A stretch of DNA of 64,000 bases from Neonectria sp. B-13 (Eukaryota > Ascomycota > Sordariomycetes > Hypocreales > Nectriaceae): the NCBI GenBank assembly GCA_002682825.1, contig NOKP01000043.1, forward strand, positions 1-64,000, given 5' to 3'. Position 1 is the first letter of the stretch, and every line of letters starts with the position of its first letter. The position numbers were made by a program, and so were the translations under genes. This document shows, one piece after another, positions 52,827-64,000 of the stretch. Under the pieces are notes generated by a model. It ran no database searches. It saw only the letters and a program-made list of their open reading frames with translations, and had not been told where the DNA came from.

Positions 52827-53500
52827 TCTTGGGACGGATGGTATTCCTTCTCATCTCCTATCTCCGGTCATCAGGTCTGGTGCATCAACCACACCAACTT
52901 CGTCCAGACGCCTGATATCCAACTACGACTTCTTCACTTACCATAACGAGCTACAGTCAATATATTTATATATTTTATATTGCCTAAGATCTTTAAAATC
53001 TCAGTAGTATTGAGTTTTAGCTTCTCCATGTCTTACCAATGCCTCTGCTTTATTTACCTCATACAATTTATCCTCCACCATCAATCGCTTTTTCTTTCCA
53101 CCCTAGACCGTCTATAAAAGCCAAGAGTCATCGGAATCCCGATGGCTAGGCTAGATTTATCCACGACAACTCTTAATAGTGCTCGCATCAAACATTAATC
53201 CGGGTATCTTTTACCCCTACCACATGACGCCCCTTCATTGTATTTTTGATCGCCACCACACGCCCACTTACCAAGAAACCCAACCATCCTGTCCAATGCT
53301 CTCAACCTCTTTTCATCTATTACTAGAACTTCCAAGGTCCCATCCGTTCCTCTAATCACGTCATCAGGTCTTTCCAGTCGCCAGTGTTAAGCTTCTGCGC
53401 CATATCGAGCCAGACGATCAAGGGAGGCGGCAAGGATACGGGCAAGGGCAGGCAGCGGCCTACCTACGACCGACACAACCCACTTTCTCACACATCCATC
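52827..53500 (+). promoter_or_regulatory. Upstream region of the AMID-like relic
   Basis: No gene. A TATA-like TCTATAAAAGCC lies at about 53110-53121, nearly 400 bp before the relic's ATG. Pyrimidine-rich DNA follows. Confidence 0.4.
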
Positions 53501-54341
53501 ATGACTGCTTCAGACGTCAAGATCATCGTCGTCCTCGGCGCTGGTGGTTCTCATAAGATCAACTACTATACCCTTGTAATTGCTACTAGTGCTTATGCCC
53601 ATGATATATAGCCGATAGGAGTAGATCAAGAATTCTAAGACCATTATTATTACTAGTGGTAGTATAACTAATGTCGAGATGGCATGTAAGCTTAGGTTTA
53701 AGTACTCAAAGAAGAGTCAGAAGGAGGTTATTCTTGTCTACAACGAGGATCTGCCCCTCTCTGCTCCCATATCCCAAGCTGTTCACAAGCAGACTAAGAT
53801 AGAGCTTGAGCGCCTCAAGGTGAAGCTTATCCCCAACTCAACCGTTACCAACGTCACCGTCCAGGGCAATGATGCCATTCTCGAGCTGCACGCTTCAGAC
53901 AGAACCACCAAGAGCATTGCGGCGCAGGCCTACCTCCTTGCCATCGGCATCATCCCTAAGACCGAGTTCGTGCCCCAGGCCTTACTGGACTTGAGGCAGT
54001 TCGTCATCGGTGACGCTGGCAGCCTCGAGACGACTACACTGGCACACGCTGAAGCGCAGTCAGTGGATGTGATCAAGGCCCTGCCGCTGTATCTCAACGG
54101 TACTGCTCTGCCTGAGTACCAAACTTTCGACAAGACCATGTTCGCCGTCACCGTGGGCCGCGGCCGTGGAACGGGCCAGATGGGTTCATTCAAGGTCTTC
54201 AGCTTCCTCGTCTGGTTCATCAAGGGGTAGTACCTGGGTGCCGACTATGCGCACCTCTGGGCTGCCAGCAAGAAAACCATGATGACGACATTCGAAAAAA
54301 TAAGGAGCGAAAAAAGAGGAGTGCGCTTTCCTCATGTTTGA
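53501..54341 (+). pseudogene. AMID-like FAD-dependent oxidoreductase, internal deletion
   Basis: ATG 53501 opens the FAD-binding start KIIVVLGAGG, but within a few codons the text jumps to NYYTLVIATSA, so roughly 100 residues between the first Rossmann strand and the LVIATG motif are lost. After stops around 53609-53640 the frame recovers as KLRFKYSKKSQKEVILVYNE, SIAAQAYLLAIGIIPKTEF, FVIGDAGSLETTTLAHAEAQ, GRGRGTGQMGSFKVFSFLVW, then a stop (TAG, about 54228) and YLGADYAHLWAASKKTM to 54341. Family members are AIF/AMID-type NAD(P)H oxidoreductases. The first half is RIP-like (TA-rich), the second clean. Confidence 0.82.
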
Positions 54342-56297
54342 TTTTTGGTAGCGTTGGCGGGCTCATTTGTCGCCTTGTGGATTGATTCATGGGGTGGATA
54401 GATATATGATACCAGGGTCTGGCTTGTTTTTATTTTTATTTTCAGCTTCTTTATTATTCGTACTATATTTAGACGATGTGTTAATTAACTAGACTCTTTG
54501 TTATACTGTACTTGGCTGATCGTGAATCTTTTATCATAAGCTCCTAGGTTTAATATCACTTCCCCCTCTCACCCTTGTGGCTTCTGACGGCGCATTCCCC
54601 CTTCGTGCCCCCTTCGCTCCCCCGGCGAGAGAATAATAGTCTTAACACAAACGAATCATATCAACTTCTTCGAGGCCAGACATACTATATAGTCCAGGAA
54701 CTAAGTGCCAACCTAAGCGTGGCTCAGTGATTCAGCATCACCAAGTTGCAAGGCTATGACATACCTAGGCGAGGCAGCAGACGCTTCAGGAAAGGGCCGC
54801 GTCCTCGCCAACGCGTCGAACCCGTGTCTCTGTCGGACTGAGAAATTTCGGAACTGGCCAACTCCTTTCAGCTTGGTCGTCAAGGCGGAGACCAGGCTCA
54901 TCGGGCGGTCGGCAGAAGTCGTCGAAGCGAGCATCACAATGTCGACCGTCAAACCCCATTCCTTGCGGCAGGACTTGTGGCCCTAAGGGAGCTGTTAAAA
55001 ACGGATACGGTCTTTCGTCCTGTTGCATTGTGTTCTCAAATAGCATATTGGCTACGGCGGCCACAGTCCCGCCTCTTTGGAGATAATTCCTCGTCACCGG
55101 TGGCCATGCGCTAAATGCAGCCAGACAGATATTAAGCGACTTTAGCTACTAATGATAGGGACAACTAGCCATCAACTGTCTGCTCTCGGCTTCATGTCAT
55201 GGCAACTTCATGATTTATCACATCTCACCTTGGAAACCACCGCGTATTGCGGCTAGTTCACCGAGACACAGGCACACAAGTCCTTCCGTCACCCCCCCTC
55301 GGCTTAGCTCGTTTACCAGTCATGACACGTCTGAAGCCCATGTCCTACTTTTCCTTTCATCACACCGTCATTGCAATTCCCCTTCATCTGTCTTTCTTTA
55401 CGTCCCCTCAATCACCTCGTTGGTACTGTGTCAAATTACTTACTTCACATTGCATAACCAAACGCTTCATACATCAGTCTTAGACCATAGTAGACCCCTC
55501 TCCAAGACTGGGGTTGCCTCGCTCGCTCTCGCATAAAGCAGGCTCGGCGATGTGAGAGTCCAGTCTCGCGTCAAGGATCAAGCAGTAAGAAGGCGCGCTC
55601 GTCTGACCCATTCATCGACCCTTCTCCTCTCCCAGTGTACAGCGAGCCACTGCCAACCTCTTCAGAGGCGCTAGTTATGGGGAGGGTGATACGACGCTCT
55701 CTGTTTCTGGCGACTCGAACGACTAAGACACTACGCATCCTGTCTCTGAGGAATCCAACTGTGGAAGCATTGGGTGTTGAAAATCCTAAAATCGTGAGAA
55801 AAAACTGTGGTATTTTGACATAGTGACAGCAACTCGCCCTTGATGGAGCGGACAGCCTCATACATAGTAACGTAGTAGAATCAGCTAACTCCCTTTCTCC
55901 ACATGAAAGGGGAGGGGCTTGGGCTAGCTGCACAGAGCCCATACACGGCGACATTCTGGAACATTTTAGATACGTTACACAAGTTCCTCGTGTCCAAATT
56001 CAGAAAAAAGTATCCGGCCACTATCAGACGAGGCTGTTCCTCGACTCTGTAACCGCCCCGACCAGCGTTTCTGTCTATGCGAGAAGTGAATTTCCAAATT
56101 AGGAACAGCATCTCCATGTGAAAGCTAACGTCTAGGGTACACGGATTATATCTGTGTTGCCAGAAGCCTTATGGCAGTAATTCAATGCTGAACTTAACTC
56201 TGGAAGCATAGTTTTAATACTAGCCGTGGTCAATCGCGACTGTGCTTCATTTAATATATATGAGGTTTAAAAAAAAACTAGTCAACATTACAAATCA
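54342..56297. other. Gene-free spacer (about 2 kb)
   Basis: ORFs of 60-127 codons on both strands (e.g. 54786-55097 and 55571-55954, minus) show no domain, signal peptide or splice pattern. 54420-54560 is AT-rich. Nothing supported. Confidence 0.45.
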
Positions 56298-56364
56298 CTA
56301 ACCGCGAATCCGCCGTCATCGAGTGCTACGCTGCGGCACTTAATGACTTGGGATTCGCGGTTAG
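56298..56364. repeat. Perfect 14-bp inverted repeat upstream of the NACHT-WD40 gene
   Basis: CTAACCGCGAATCC at 56298-56311 and GGATTCGCGGTTAG at 56351-56364, 39-bp spacer. The arms can be extended loosely outward (CAACATTACAAATCA against GTTGCCTGAACA), which suggests a small foldback/MITE-like unit rather than a regulator site. About 330 bp before the start codon. Confidence 0.6.
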
Positions 56365-56697
56365 TTATGTTGCCTGAACAAGGCACCAATGATCTAGGCA
56401 CAAGTGGAAACTCGCTATATCCAGCTAAAGCATCAATCGCAATTGGCTTTCGCGACTAAACGCGACCATGTAAAGAAACGAAACACTATAGACAGCATCG
56501 CTCTTAATGAAGCCAGCTTGATTGAGGCCAGCCTCATTCTGAGAGATCACGTGGAGGTTGCATTAGCAGCTTTTCAACCCTCATAGCATCCAAGGCAGCC
56601 TGGTCTAGAACTCGCGACCCCCGCACTCAGCCGCACTCCTAATCTCCCTCCCAGCGAGCCCCAGCAATGAAGCCGACCGATCGAGGCTGAGAAACGA

Positions 56698-59600
56698 ATG
56701 ATGGAAGGTCTCGGTGTCGCCGCAAACGTCATCGCCGTCGTCGATCTCTCCGTCAAGGTCATCGCCTGGCTTTCCGAGTACGCGCAAGATGTCAAGAATT
56801 CCAAGCCCGAGCGAGCGAGGCTGCTGCAGGCCGCCACTCAGCTGAACTCGGTTTCACAACATGTACAACAATTGCTGCAGAGCCCGCGCGGGGCGAAACT
56901 GCACGCTTCGAGGAAGCTCGCCCAGGCAATGGGCGATGGCAAGGCGCAGCTCTTCTGGCTGGAGGGGCTGCTGTCGAACAGCGGGAGATTCAGCAGTCTG
57001 ATGTGGTCTTTCCAGAAGAAAAAAGTTGACGAGGCAATTCTCGAGCTTGAGCGATGCACGGGAATCGTTCACAATGTCCTTCAGGTGGACGTCGCGTAAG
57101 TTGGCCCTCCCGTCCCTACCCGTCCAACTAGACTCGGGCTGACCCGCGCCTAACAGCGACGTTATCCTCAAAATGGACGACAAAGCCGAAAACGACCGAC
57201 GACGAGTAGAGGTTGATCGAAGGAAAATGGAGGTTGATCGACAGAGAATAGCGATTGACCGACTACCCTTCGCCGACGGTGCCTCCTTCGACTCTCGAGC
57301 CGAGCAACATAACCCGACCTGCCTACAAAACACCCGAGTCGAACTCCTCAACCACATAAACAATTGGATACACGATCCCAATGGCAAAACGATATTCTGG
57401 CTCAATGGTATGGCGGGGACGGGAAAGTCCACCATATCTCGCACAATCGCCCGTTCACTTGCCAGCCACGGTTTGCTTGGAGCCAACTTCTTTTTCAAGA
57501 GAGGTGAGACAGATCGAGGCAACTTGGCCAAGCTCTTCACCACGATAGCACGCCAATTAGCCCTCAGTCAACCAGCCCTGGGTCCAAAGATTAAGGAGAG
57601 ATTCGATTCCGACCCTACGATTGTCGGAAAGGCAGCACAAGTGCAGTTCAAGACCCTCATTCTCGACGCCTTCTCCGCGTGCGCCCACCTCTTTAGAGAT
57701 GGGACGCCGCTCGTCATTGTGATCGATGCCCTGGACGAATGCGAACGAGACGAGGACATCAAACTCATCATCAATCTCTTTTCGCAGACTCGAGATGTCC
57801 AACGCCCAAGACTCCGAGTCTTTGTGACCAGTCGACCAGAGTTGCCAGTGCGACTTGGCTTTAGCGCTGTTGAGGGCAGGTGGCAAGATTGTATCCTCCA
57901 CGAGATCCCTCGTCGTGTCGTCGAGCGCGACATTTCTCTTTTTCTCCAATACCAGCTCAGCGAGATTCGGACAGGGTGGAATTCCTCTGTCACCCAAAAC
58001 CGTCAACTACCACCAAATTGGCCCAAGCCTGCCGAGATCCAATCACTCACCGAAAGCGCCGTCCCTCTCTTCATCTTTGCAGCAACCATCTGCCGTTTCA
58101 TCGACGATCGGAAACATGGTAGTCCTGCCCGACAGCTAGAAAAGGTGTTGCAACACCAGAACAGGAGAGGCACTTCCAAGATGCACATCATCTACTCGCC
58201 CGTTCTGAGCCAACAACTGGTGGATGCATCCGCCGATGAGAGGCAACACATCATTGAAGAGTTTCGACGAGTCGTCGGTGCTATCGTCACCCTTGCCAGT
58301 CCTCTCTCTAGCATCACGTTATCACGACTCATAGACATCCCACAGTGCACAATCGATGACAGGCTTGACATGCTTCACTCGGTTTTGAGCATTCCAAAAT
58401 CCCCAGATGCCCTAGTCAGGACGCTGCACTTGTCATTCAGGGATTACCTTGTCGACACGGCGACTCGTGCGCAGAATCCATTCTGGATTGACGAAAAGGC
58501 TGTCTCCAGGAACTTGGCCAGACGCTGCTTCGGATTGATGCGAAATAACCTCAAGCCTGACATCTGCGCGGTCCAAAATCCCGGAACTCGTCGCTCAGAC
58601 ATGGATCGAAAACTGATCGACGAGCGTTTACCGGGTGTGGTGCAGTACGCATGCCTACATTGGGTATACCACCAGGAGTTGGCCGGCCTCGAGGAAGAGG
58701 ATATTATGCTTGTTTACGACTTCTTGAGTCACTATTTCCTTGTCTGGATCGAGGCTTTGACCTTGATCGACCGTGCGTGGCAAGTTTCGCAGCTGGTCAC
58801 CAACTTGCAGACAGCTCTGGTATGTACTCTGGCCGCTTTGCCCGACTCTTCTCGCTCACATACTGCAGTCTCAGTCACAGTCGCAATCTCAGAACGCTCA
58901 GCGGCTTTCCGAATTCCTGGCTGATGCCATGCGTTTCCTTGTTTCTAACACCACTGGCATTAATCTTGCCCCACTGCAGGTGTACTCCTCTGCGCTGGTC
59001 TTTGCGCCAAAGAACAGTCCCATCAGACAAGCATTCAGAAGCCAGGTTCCCCCATGGATCACTCTGATGCCCTCAGTGGAACCCGATTGGGACACATGTT
59101 TGAGGGTGCTGGAAGGTCACCAAGCTCCGGTCAACGCTGTGTCTTTTTCACTGGATTCGTCAATCCTTGTCTCAGCTTCTTTGGATCGAGCCGTCCGAAT
59201 CTGGAACTGGGACACGGGCGAGTGCATCTACGAACTCAAAGGCACTCGTGCTCCCATTTGCGCCACAGCCTTATCTCCGGATGCAGAAGTCGCAGCCGCG
59301 GCTGCTATCAATGGAATCATTCGGATCTGGAGTCTGGCAACAGGGGCTTGTGTGCACGAGTTGATGGCGGATAACGGCGAGATCTCCTCAATGGCCTTTT
59401 CGGCTGACTCCAGGTTCTTGTCAGCGGTATCAAGTGATATGGCCATATACACCTGGAGCCGGGACACGGGAGCATGCGTGCAGGAATTCATGCCACCGGG
59501 TGGCATGGTCCGTGAAGCTATCTTCTCTCCCGACCTCAAGACTATTGTTTCGTACGGCAAAGGCATGCCAACCAAGATGTGGAATTCCGGCACAGGCCAG

Positions 59601-61334
59601 TCCTTATTCACGCTTGAACGCTACGAATGGGCCATGATCTCACCTGATTCGGATCTAGTGCTGGCATACTTCTATTTTGATAATTACGGCCGAGGCGGTT
59701 ACCCCTGGAGCTCTAAATCCATGCACGCTTGGAGTCGAAACAGCGGCGCGCTTCTGTGCGAGCTGATAGACGACGCCGGGGAAGGCCCAGGAAAAGTTGA
59801 AGTTGCCGCCTTCTCTCCCGATTCCGAAATAATAGCCACGGGCTCGGTCAAGAAAGTGCAGGTCTGGAGGACCGCAACTGGCAGATGCTTGTCCTCTTTC
59901 GATAACCTTCCGGAGTCCGTCGAAAGACTGGTCTTCTCGCCCGACTCGGAATTCTTAGCCTTGGCCTTGTTTAATTCAACCATTCAGATTTGGAGCCTGT
60001 CTGAGAATGCGTGCGTCAATATCCTGCAGGGCCACTCGGGTCTCATCAACTCGATGCTGTTTTCCCCTGATGGCGCGGTTCTCGCATCTTTCTCCATGGA
60101 TCAGACCATTCGGATTTGGGACTGGAAGCGAAGTGTCGATGAGCCACACCACCCTTTCGGAACAATACATCAAATCAAGTTCTCTCCCGACAACACCATA
60201 CTAGCAACCGTCTCAGCTGACCGCATGCTTCGAATATGGAACGCCGAGACAGGAGAATGTCTACACGAGCTTCCACTCATAGAGTACAACGTGACTGAGC
60301 CTTCAATCATCTTCTCTGATGATTCAAACCTCGTAACTCTAGACCAGCCAACAAAAACTTCAAGTATTTGGAATACGAAGACCGGGAACTGCGAATGGCG
60401 GCTTGAGGATGCGCTGGGGACCATTCGTCTTGCCCTCTCCCGCGACTCGCAAAGCATCGTCACGGGTTTGAATGGATCTAACGAGATCCGTATCTGGAAC
60501 CGCAGGAACACGAACTTTGAGGTCCAGGACGTCTTTCCGATAACCGGCTACGATATTCTGCACGTGGCCTTGTCCCCCGACTCCAAGTTTATGGCAGCAA
60601 GCATTTGTCCATTGCCCCACCTTGACACTGTGGCAGGAAAATTCCAGCTGTGGAACCTCCGGACAAAAGAGCTCATCGTCGACGAAGAAAGTTCCTCGGA
60701 GGGCTATTGGGTCAGATTTGAGAAGGTGTGGTTCTCGGCCGATGGCTCCTTGGTGGCAGCAGATTTGAATGGCCGCCTGTGCATATGGACATTGCCAGAA
60801 GGACAGTTCATCTCAGAGCTTGTAACAAAGTCCACCTCCAAAAGGCTCCCCTTCACGGCATTCTCGGACAAGGGGCCATATGTGGCGACTGCTACAGAAT
60901 TTGCGGATACCGTAGGCTCTCGCGTAGGCATTCCCATGCTGTGGGCCGAGATTTGGAACTGGCAGACCGGGAAGCAGATGTTCACGGTCATGGACCTCAC
61001 TCACCCCGTTCACCAGCTTTCCTTCCTACCTGGAGACAGAGGCCTTCTCACAAACGTCGGGGTGTGTTCCCTCCCATCGGATGTCCGAGGCTTGATCCAT
61101 GACCGGTCTGATACTGTTATTCACTTCCGTCAAGAGCTCAGAGTCGATGTCAGGACATGCTGGGTCAAGTGGCGAGACCACGACGTGCTCAAATTGCCGG
61201 CCGACTGCCGAGACTGCCAATACTCGGTGTTGGGGTACACTCTTGCGATAGGGTGCAAAGCTGGCAGGGTCATCATTATCAGGTTTGACAAGAGGGTGCT
61301 TGAGAGGTTGCGGATTGGGGCACAGGCTGAGTAG
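56698..61334 (+). CDS. NACHT-WD40 STAND protein (NLR-like, HET-E type)
   Basis: Exons 56698-57095, 57157-58819, 58869-61334 join in frame to 1508 aa; introns of 61 and 49 nt are GT-AG. Residues 1-132: helical N-terminal domain (GLGVAANVIAVVDLSVKVIA...) of the kind preceding NACHT in fungal STAND proteins. Then a charged Arg/Asp heptad-like coiled segment (about 140-165). NACHT: Walker A GMAGTGKS at about 217-224, Walker B LVIVIDALDEC at about 318-328, VFVTSRPELP. C-terminal half (from about 764): about 10-14 diverged WD40 units (e.g. VSASLDRAVRIWNWDTGEC, LASFSMDQTIRIWDW). Such proteins sense ligands and trigger incompatibility or immune-like cell death. Units are dissimilar, unlike the near-identical WD repeats of hypervariable HET-E members. 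Intact. Confidence 0.93.
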
Positions 61335-62302
61335 TGGAGATATTGAGAGGAGATGGGAATGCGACATGATACTCAGAATTCAGGATAATTAATAATGTAA
61401 CTCATACGACGAGGCAATTTCAGAACACATTGCAACGATGACTGGGGAGCCATAGGCTCGAGTCAATGGCAGGAGGCAATACCCGGCCCGCGGACCCAAA
61501 ACCGTGTCTACGGGTCCGATCCCTTGATTTCCAAACAGATTTCACAGGATCATGGAAGAGTAACCAAATTCCTTTTTCCGTTACCAATACCCAGGTCCCG
61601 TATGCTAAGAAGCGGCCCAACAAGCGGACCGCCACCCCGGGTTTCCTCTTTTGTGAGAATTGTTTCAGAAGGTCTAGATCAGGCTGGACCCTAGTTATCC
61701 GAAAGGGTTCAGAATGGAACTTGTCTCTCATAATTCTCCCAGTAATAGAAGAGAGACATAAGATCGGCGTCTCACCGAAGATGTGTTAGATTCAAAGGCG
61801 AGGCCTCAGGCCGTGTAGGGCGCTCCGGGGCTTGTAAGTGACACGGAACGTCGGCAGTCTCAGCTACCCGAATAATTGAAGTGGTTATAGAAACAATTGG
61901 TGAGGCCGAGCAGCCGCTAAAGAGCATATCGAACGTATAAGCATTGATTAAGAGGATTAAATCTGCCCTGAGGTATTTTGGGCAAGCAGTTTTTCTAAGC
62001 TAGCTATATAAGCAATCCTGAGCCTGCAGCTACGATACTCTTCTTGAGCATTGAACATAATACTTCAACTTAGCGATAGGATGGATTAAGCGACTTTGGT
62101 GCTTCAATTACCACTTTAGAAGGAGTTGGATGGTATCGGGTAGACAGCTACGCCCGATTGCTGGAACGGAAATGAGCTTGCGGGAATTCGAAAGATATAT
62201 AAATAGCATCTGCTTCCCTCGAATCAAGTCATCCTTCATCACCATCAACACATCAACCATCATAGCAACCCCAAAACAACCACTTCACTCTCAACCAGCA
62301 AA
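61335..62302. promoter_or_regulatory. Spacer and upstream region of the small secreted protein
   Basis: A 107-codon plus ORF (61466-61789) is unrecognised. A strong TATA box TATATAAATA at 62196-62205 lies about 100 bp before the ATG at 62303. Confidence 0.45.
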
Positions 62303-62617
62303 ATGCACTCCTTCCTCGCCACCCTCACCATGGCCATCCTGGCCCGCGGCGCCCTCGCCGACTGTACCTTCCACGACCATAAGTGCGGGTGGGTTGGCAC
62401 CGTCCCCTTCTGCGGCAACCACGCCGACCACAGCGGCCACCTGGGCATTAACCCTCCTCACTAGGGCTGGTTGACTGCCACTAACACTGAGGATGAGAGT
62501 ATCAGCGAGCTACCTGACCGTAAGGGCTCCGAGTTTAAGGACTGCGCTAATAACTATGGCAAGGGGTGCTGGACTGGCTATAAGGCTCTTTACTGCGACT
62601 TTAACGACAAGAATTAG
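62303..62617 (+). pseudogene. Small secreted cysteine-rich protein with one premature stop
   Basis: ATG 62303; 104-residue frame. Signal peptide MHSFLATLTMAILARGALA, then six cysteines (DC, KC, FC before; DC, GC, YC after): CTFHDHKCGWVGTVPFC, GNHADHSGHLGINPPH, stop TAG at 62462-62464, then GWLTATNTEDESISEL, FKDCANNYGKGCWTG. The TAG fits CAG to TAG. Codons before the stop are C-ending, after it T-ending, hinting at C-to-T drift in the 3' part. Size, signal and cysteine content are those of a candidate effector or antimicrobial-type protein; no family is recognised. Strong TATA box upstream. Confidence 0.65.
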
Positions 62618-63079
62618 TTTCTACTAGTCATGGTATGACTGCGGCGGTTGTTTAAGATGGGAGATGCAGGAGCTACCATGAGACACAGGCAACCGCAACT
62701 AGGCAGTTCACAATAAAAGCAATATATATCTCGGGAAATAGGGGTATCTTGAATGCAACATAGGGGCTGAATGGTTAATGCTCGCTTAAGTCTAGCACTA
62801 AGAAGCCTACTTATTATGAAGTATTATATTATAAGGAAGAGGGGAAGGATTTATATTTTTATTGAAAATCTATATAATGCGCACAGCCAGCCTTATTGCT
62901 AATGGCTATAATATACTTTATGCTACCTATAATACTAGTGCTAGTCCTTGTTGCTATTGGTTGGAAATTGTAGGCACCAGGTCTTTCTGCCAAGTAAGAC
63001 CGCTCGCACTTAGCTATAACACTCCCTCCCTCCGCCTAATCCATCCTAACTAAAATAAACACTATAAGTAGGCATAGTA
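62618..63079. other. AT-rich spacer
   Basis: Mostly TA-rich with short ORFs only. Possibly the degraded 5' half of the phosphotransferase that becomes readable from about 63080. Confidence 0.4.
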
Positions 63080-63690
63080 GGGGCCCATTCTGTCTCTTCT
63101 CTGAGGATTTATAATCAGTCAATATTTGATTGATAAGGACCTCTGTATGGTTAGTGTTATTAACTGGGAGTTTGCCTATGCAGCCCTAGCTAAGTTCTCC
63201 TTTGATCCTCCCTAGTGGCTGCTCCTGAGGGCTCTGGATTACTGGCCAGGTGGCGACTATGAGAATTGGATAGAGGCTTATGAGCCTAAGCTTGAGATGT
63301 TTCTCTCTGTACTAGAAGAGGAGGAGAGTAAAGCATAGGCAGACTGAGAAATAGAGGATGGCCTGGAAGGCCTTCCAGGCCTCTTGGTCTTAGCCTTAGT
63401 CTCACCCTTAGATGAAAAGAGCTTATCTCTTTTACAGCAAATGTAAAGACACTGGGAGAGTAAGTTATAAATGATTCACTTTGCATTATGAACTAGCTAG
63501 ACCCTTAACTTTCTATTTTAGAGATATCTTAATCCTAAGTATTTTGGTGAAAATGAGGAAGGTAATTACTATATAAGGCTTCTCCTTCTAAGTCTAGAGT
63601 AGATTAATGCTATAGAGCCATTGTACAATGGAAAATAGAGTAGAGTAAGGAGCGAATCTAGCTTCAGTAGGTAGACAAGGATGCAAAGGC
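63080..63690 (+). pseudogene. Aminoglycoside-phosphotransferase-like protein, RIP-degraded 3' part
   Basis: Plus-strand text with stops: VINWEFAYAALAKFSFDPP, WLLLRALDYWPGGDYENWIE, AYEPKLEMFLSVLEEEE, LLQQM, YLNPKYFGENEEGNYYIRL. This is the C-terminal half of the fungal APH/choline-kinase-like family (D-W-E-F-A metal-binding segment; here Asp reads Asn, a G-to-A change). Stops occur at Trp (PP-stop-WLL) and Gln positions. Degradation increases towards the window end. Non-functional. Confidence 0.7.
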
Positions 63691-64000
63691 TGAACTAAAT
63701 AAGGTTATGTTCTAAATAGATATTAGTAATGTGGAATACATAGGCTCTAAGCATTGTAAATAGCTTAAGAAATGCCACTTTGTATTTATTTAGGGGTCTA
63801 TATAGTAGTTTGTACTAGATAATCCAACTTACTATGTACTAACTAGTATTAACTCTTCTATAGTTTAAAAGGTTCTAATATTAATAGACATTATTATAGA
63901 ACTATTATAATAAAACTGAGCCTCCCTACAAACTTCTTAACATTGTACATTAACTATCTATCTACGCTTGTTGAACAGGAGGTCTTTCAGGGGTCCGGCA
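63691..64000. other. AT-rich RIP-degraded DNA to window end
   Basis: TA-rich, stops in all frames. The last 40 bp return to normal composition. No gene seen. Confidence 0.45.

Noticed and set aside
1..64000. Starship captain (DUF3435 tyrosine recombinase) or other large cargo mobile element
   Set aside because: The cargo-like mix (NLR, regulator, secreted proteins) prompted a search, but no tyrosine-recombinase motifs or element ends were found in the translations.
1..64000. CRISPR array or prokaryotic operon
   Set aside because: No regularly spaced identical repeats with unique spacers; genes have introns and eukaryotic domains.
1..64000. tRNA or rRNA genes
   Set aside because: No convincing cloverleaf with A/B boxes or conserved rRNA segments was seen by eye; a tRNAscan/Rfam run would be decisive.

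Overview
The window looks like nuclear DNA of a filamentous ascomycete (Pezizomycotina; I would guess Sordariomycetes-like, but the sequence does not fix the class). Evidence: many genes can be spliced with short GT-AG introns (about 42-137 nt) with CTAAC/CTAAT-like branch sites. Gene types are fungal (HET domain, NACHT-WD40, CFEM, Zn2Cys6, AMP-binding ligase ending in a peroxisomal tripeptide). AT-rich blocks carry the C-to-T / G-to-A, CpA-to-TpA signature of repeat-induced point mutation (RIP). This is an accessory, transposon-dense region: intact genes are islands between RIP-degraded repeats and broken genes.

Layout. 1-5.0 kb: RIP-degraded LTR-retrotransposon plus several short repeat families that recur later. 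5.3-7.35 kb: intact seven-exon 4-coumarate-CoA-ligase-like gene, beside a truncated Baeyer-Villiger monooxygenase pseudogene (7.8-8.6). 9.47-12.38 kb: hAT transposon with matching ends sitting directly before a C2H2 zinc-finger pseudogene. 13.46-14.05 kb: OrsD-domain fragment. 14.4-15.1 kb: intact CFEM GPI-anchored protein. 15.5-18 kb: repeats and AT-rich DNA. 19.0-21.97 kb: RBR (RNF216/TRIAD3-like) E3 ligase pseudogene whose catalytic core alone is heavily RIP-mutated. 24.6-25.9 kb: intact secreted GH5-like glycosidase. 26.9-28.1 kb: probable terpene cyclase. 28.4-31.7 kb: second hAT element, splitting an unknown gene. 33.85-35.5 kb: truncated HET gene fused in frame to a secreted-protein N-terminus. 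36.2-37.6 kb: intact secreted glycosidase, followed by a solo LTR. 40.0-40.6 kb: extradiol-dioxygenase-like gene broken by one base. 42.0-44.4 kb: Zn2Cys6 regulator broken by one nonsense codon. 45.6-50.3 kb: GC-rich relic of an OrsD/RecQ-type (telomere-linked-helicase-like) gene with short telomere-like motifs on either side. 50.8-51.9 kb: intact F-box protein. 52-54.3 kb: SDR and AMID-like pseudogenes and a second solo LTR. 56.7-61.3 kb: intact 1508-residue NACHT-WD40 protein. 62.3-62.6 kb: small secreted cysteine-rich protein with one premature stop. 63.1-64 kb: RIP-degraded phosphotransferase.

How it fits together. No single intact new multi-gene system is evident. The intact genes (ligase, terpene cyclase, two secreted glycosidases, CFEM protein, F-box, NLR-like protein) are typical of lineage-specific host- or competitor-facing compartments. 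The strongest structural stories are: (a) a helicase relic bracketed by interstitial telomere-like motifs; (b) a repeat family whose end carries a segment that is inverted between its two copies; (c) very local RIP patches inside otherwise readable genes; (d) a series of genes each killed by a single C-to-T-type nonsense change or one-base indel, implying recent decay. All protein family calls are from reading the translations; no database search was possible.
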